Of a stretch of DNA of 64,000 bases, positions 63,382 to 64,000 are shown one piece after another; within the stretch, counting starts at the first letter, position 1, and every line of letters begins with the position of its first letter. Source of the stretch: Adiantum capillus-veneris (Eukaryota; Streptophyta; Polypodiopsida; Polypodiales; Pteridaceae); contig CM043944.1 of the NCBI GenBank assembly GCA_014529385.2, positions 177,001,740 to 177,065,739 on the forward strand. The letters are read 5' to 3'. The notes under the pieces were generated by a model that ran no database searches, was not told the origin of the DNA, and saw only the letters and a program-made list of their open reading frames with translations. A program made the translations under genes and the position numbers.

Positions 63382-64000
63382 TTATCCTTGAATGCCGATT
63401 GAAGATGAGAAAAAGCTCAACTTCTCCTTGTTGACCACCTTTGTAAACATGTCTGCAGGATTTTCACTTGTATGCACCTTTCCTAGATTTAGTTGTCCCT
63501 CTTCCAAAAGAGTGCGTATGAAGTGATATCTCACCTCAATGTGCTTTGTCCTTGAATGAAAGGTTAAGTTCTTTGCAAGATGGATAGCGCTTTGGCTATC
63601 ACTGTACAAGACACAATTGTCTTGTTTGAATCCAAGCTCTTCTAAGAATCTGTGAAGCCACAGAATTTCTTTGCTTGCCTCCGTCATTGCTACATACTCT
63701 GCTTCCGTGGTAGAAAGTGAGACCACTTTCTACAGCTTTGAAGCCCAGCTTACCGCTGTGCCTCCAACCGTGAAGACATAGCCAGTAGTGCTCCTTCGAG
63801 TATCTTTGTCACCTACCATATTTGCATCAGCATACCCTTCTAGAAAAATATCAGCTCCTCCAAAATACAAAGCATTTGTTGTTATCCCTTTTAGATACCT
63901 AAGTATCCACTTCACAGCTTGCCAATGCTCTTTACCTGGGTTGTCCATGAACCTACTCACAACTCCCACTGCATGTGCAATGTATGGCCTTGTCCAGACC
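63382..64000 (-). pseudogene. Ty1/copia RT end and RNase H, continues past right edge
   Basis: The minus strand reads MGVVSRFMDNPGKEHWQAVK and WILRYLKGITTNALYFGG (RT end), EGYADANMVGDKDTRRSTTG with RNase H Asp, GTAVSWASKL, then an in-frame TAG (63732-63730) where the family has Gln, and VSLSTTEAEYVAMTEASKEI with the Glu, LYSDSQSAIHLAKN with the next Asp, KHIEVRYHFIRTLLEEGQ and ENPADMFTKVVNKEK. Apart from the single stop the RNase H domain is complete. Integrase and 5' LTR lie outside the window. Confidence 0.85.

Overview
The window looks like transposon-dense nuclear DNA of a land plant. Support comes from nested LTR retrotransposons primed by initiator-Met tRNA, a Tat-type Ty3/gypsy element with two RNase H domains, a LINE, short GT-AG introns and long CT/GA/TG microsatellites. 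A fern or another large-genome vascular plant is my guess, but nothing here fixes the taxon. I see no rRNA, tRNA, CRISPR array or clearly intact host gene. Almost every coding region carries stops or frameshifts, so most are called pseudogenes.

Layout. 1-4.4 kb: minus-strand Ty3/gypsy element running off the left edge, with LTR and tRNA-Met primer site. 4.4-10.1 kb: LTR and gag/protease/integrase debris on both strands, ending in two direct LTR copies. 10.148-19.781 kb: a 9.6-kb unit bounded by 20-bp inverted repeats. 19.8-21.6 kb: unassigned DNA and a Ty1/copia integrase fragment. 21.6-26.3 kb: plus-strand Ty3/gypsy element. 26.7-30.95 kb: remnant of a second, inverted member of the 9.6-kb family plus an FCP1-type phosphatase-like gene. 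31.3-34.2 kb: LINE with a 951-codon open frame. 34.2-42.2 kb: microsatellites, an LTR and a minus-strand Tat-like gypsy element. 42.2-45.2 kb: plus-strand gypsy derivative with integrase tail, retropepsin and a basic repeat tail fused. 46.07-48.75 kb: complete non-autonomous LTR element (142-bp LTRs, 5-bp target duplication, tandem arrays inside). 49.56-56.2 kb: minus-strand gypsy-like element with its LTR and a 285-bp tandem repeat. 56.26-59.3 kb: decayed coiled-coil reading frame. 62.6-64 kb: minus-strand Ty1/copia element running off the right edge.

The main discovery is the 9.6-kb unit. It has four genes in alternating orientation: (1) a spliced, decayed transposase whose C-terminal segment resembles RAG1/Transib; (2) an acidic protein Y of no known family; (3) a histone H3-like gene (start MARTK, H3 fold, CENH3-like Trp) followed in the same frame by a C48/Ulp1-type SUMO-protease domain; (4) protein X of no known family. 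Y and the histone-protease gene diverge from a shared ~0.8-kb region with a TATA box at each end and about nine copies of a CG-rich motif between. The 26.7-30.95 kb remnant independently keeps the histone-like domain, protease and protein X in the same relative order and orientation, so the association is not a chance juxtaposition. I infer a DNA-transposon family that carries its own H3/CENH3-like histone joined to a SUMO-protease-like domain. All copies seen here are inactive.
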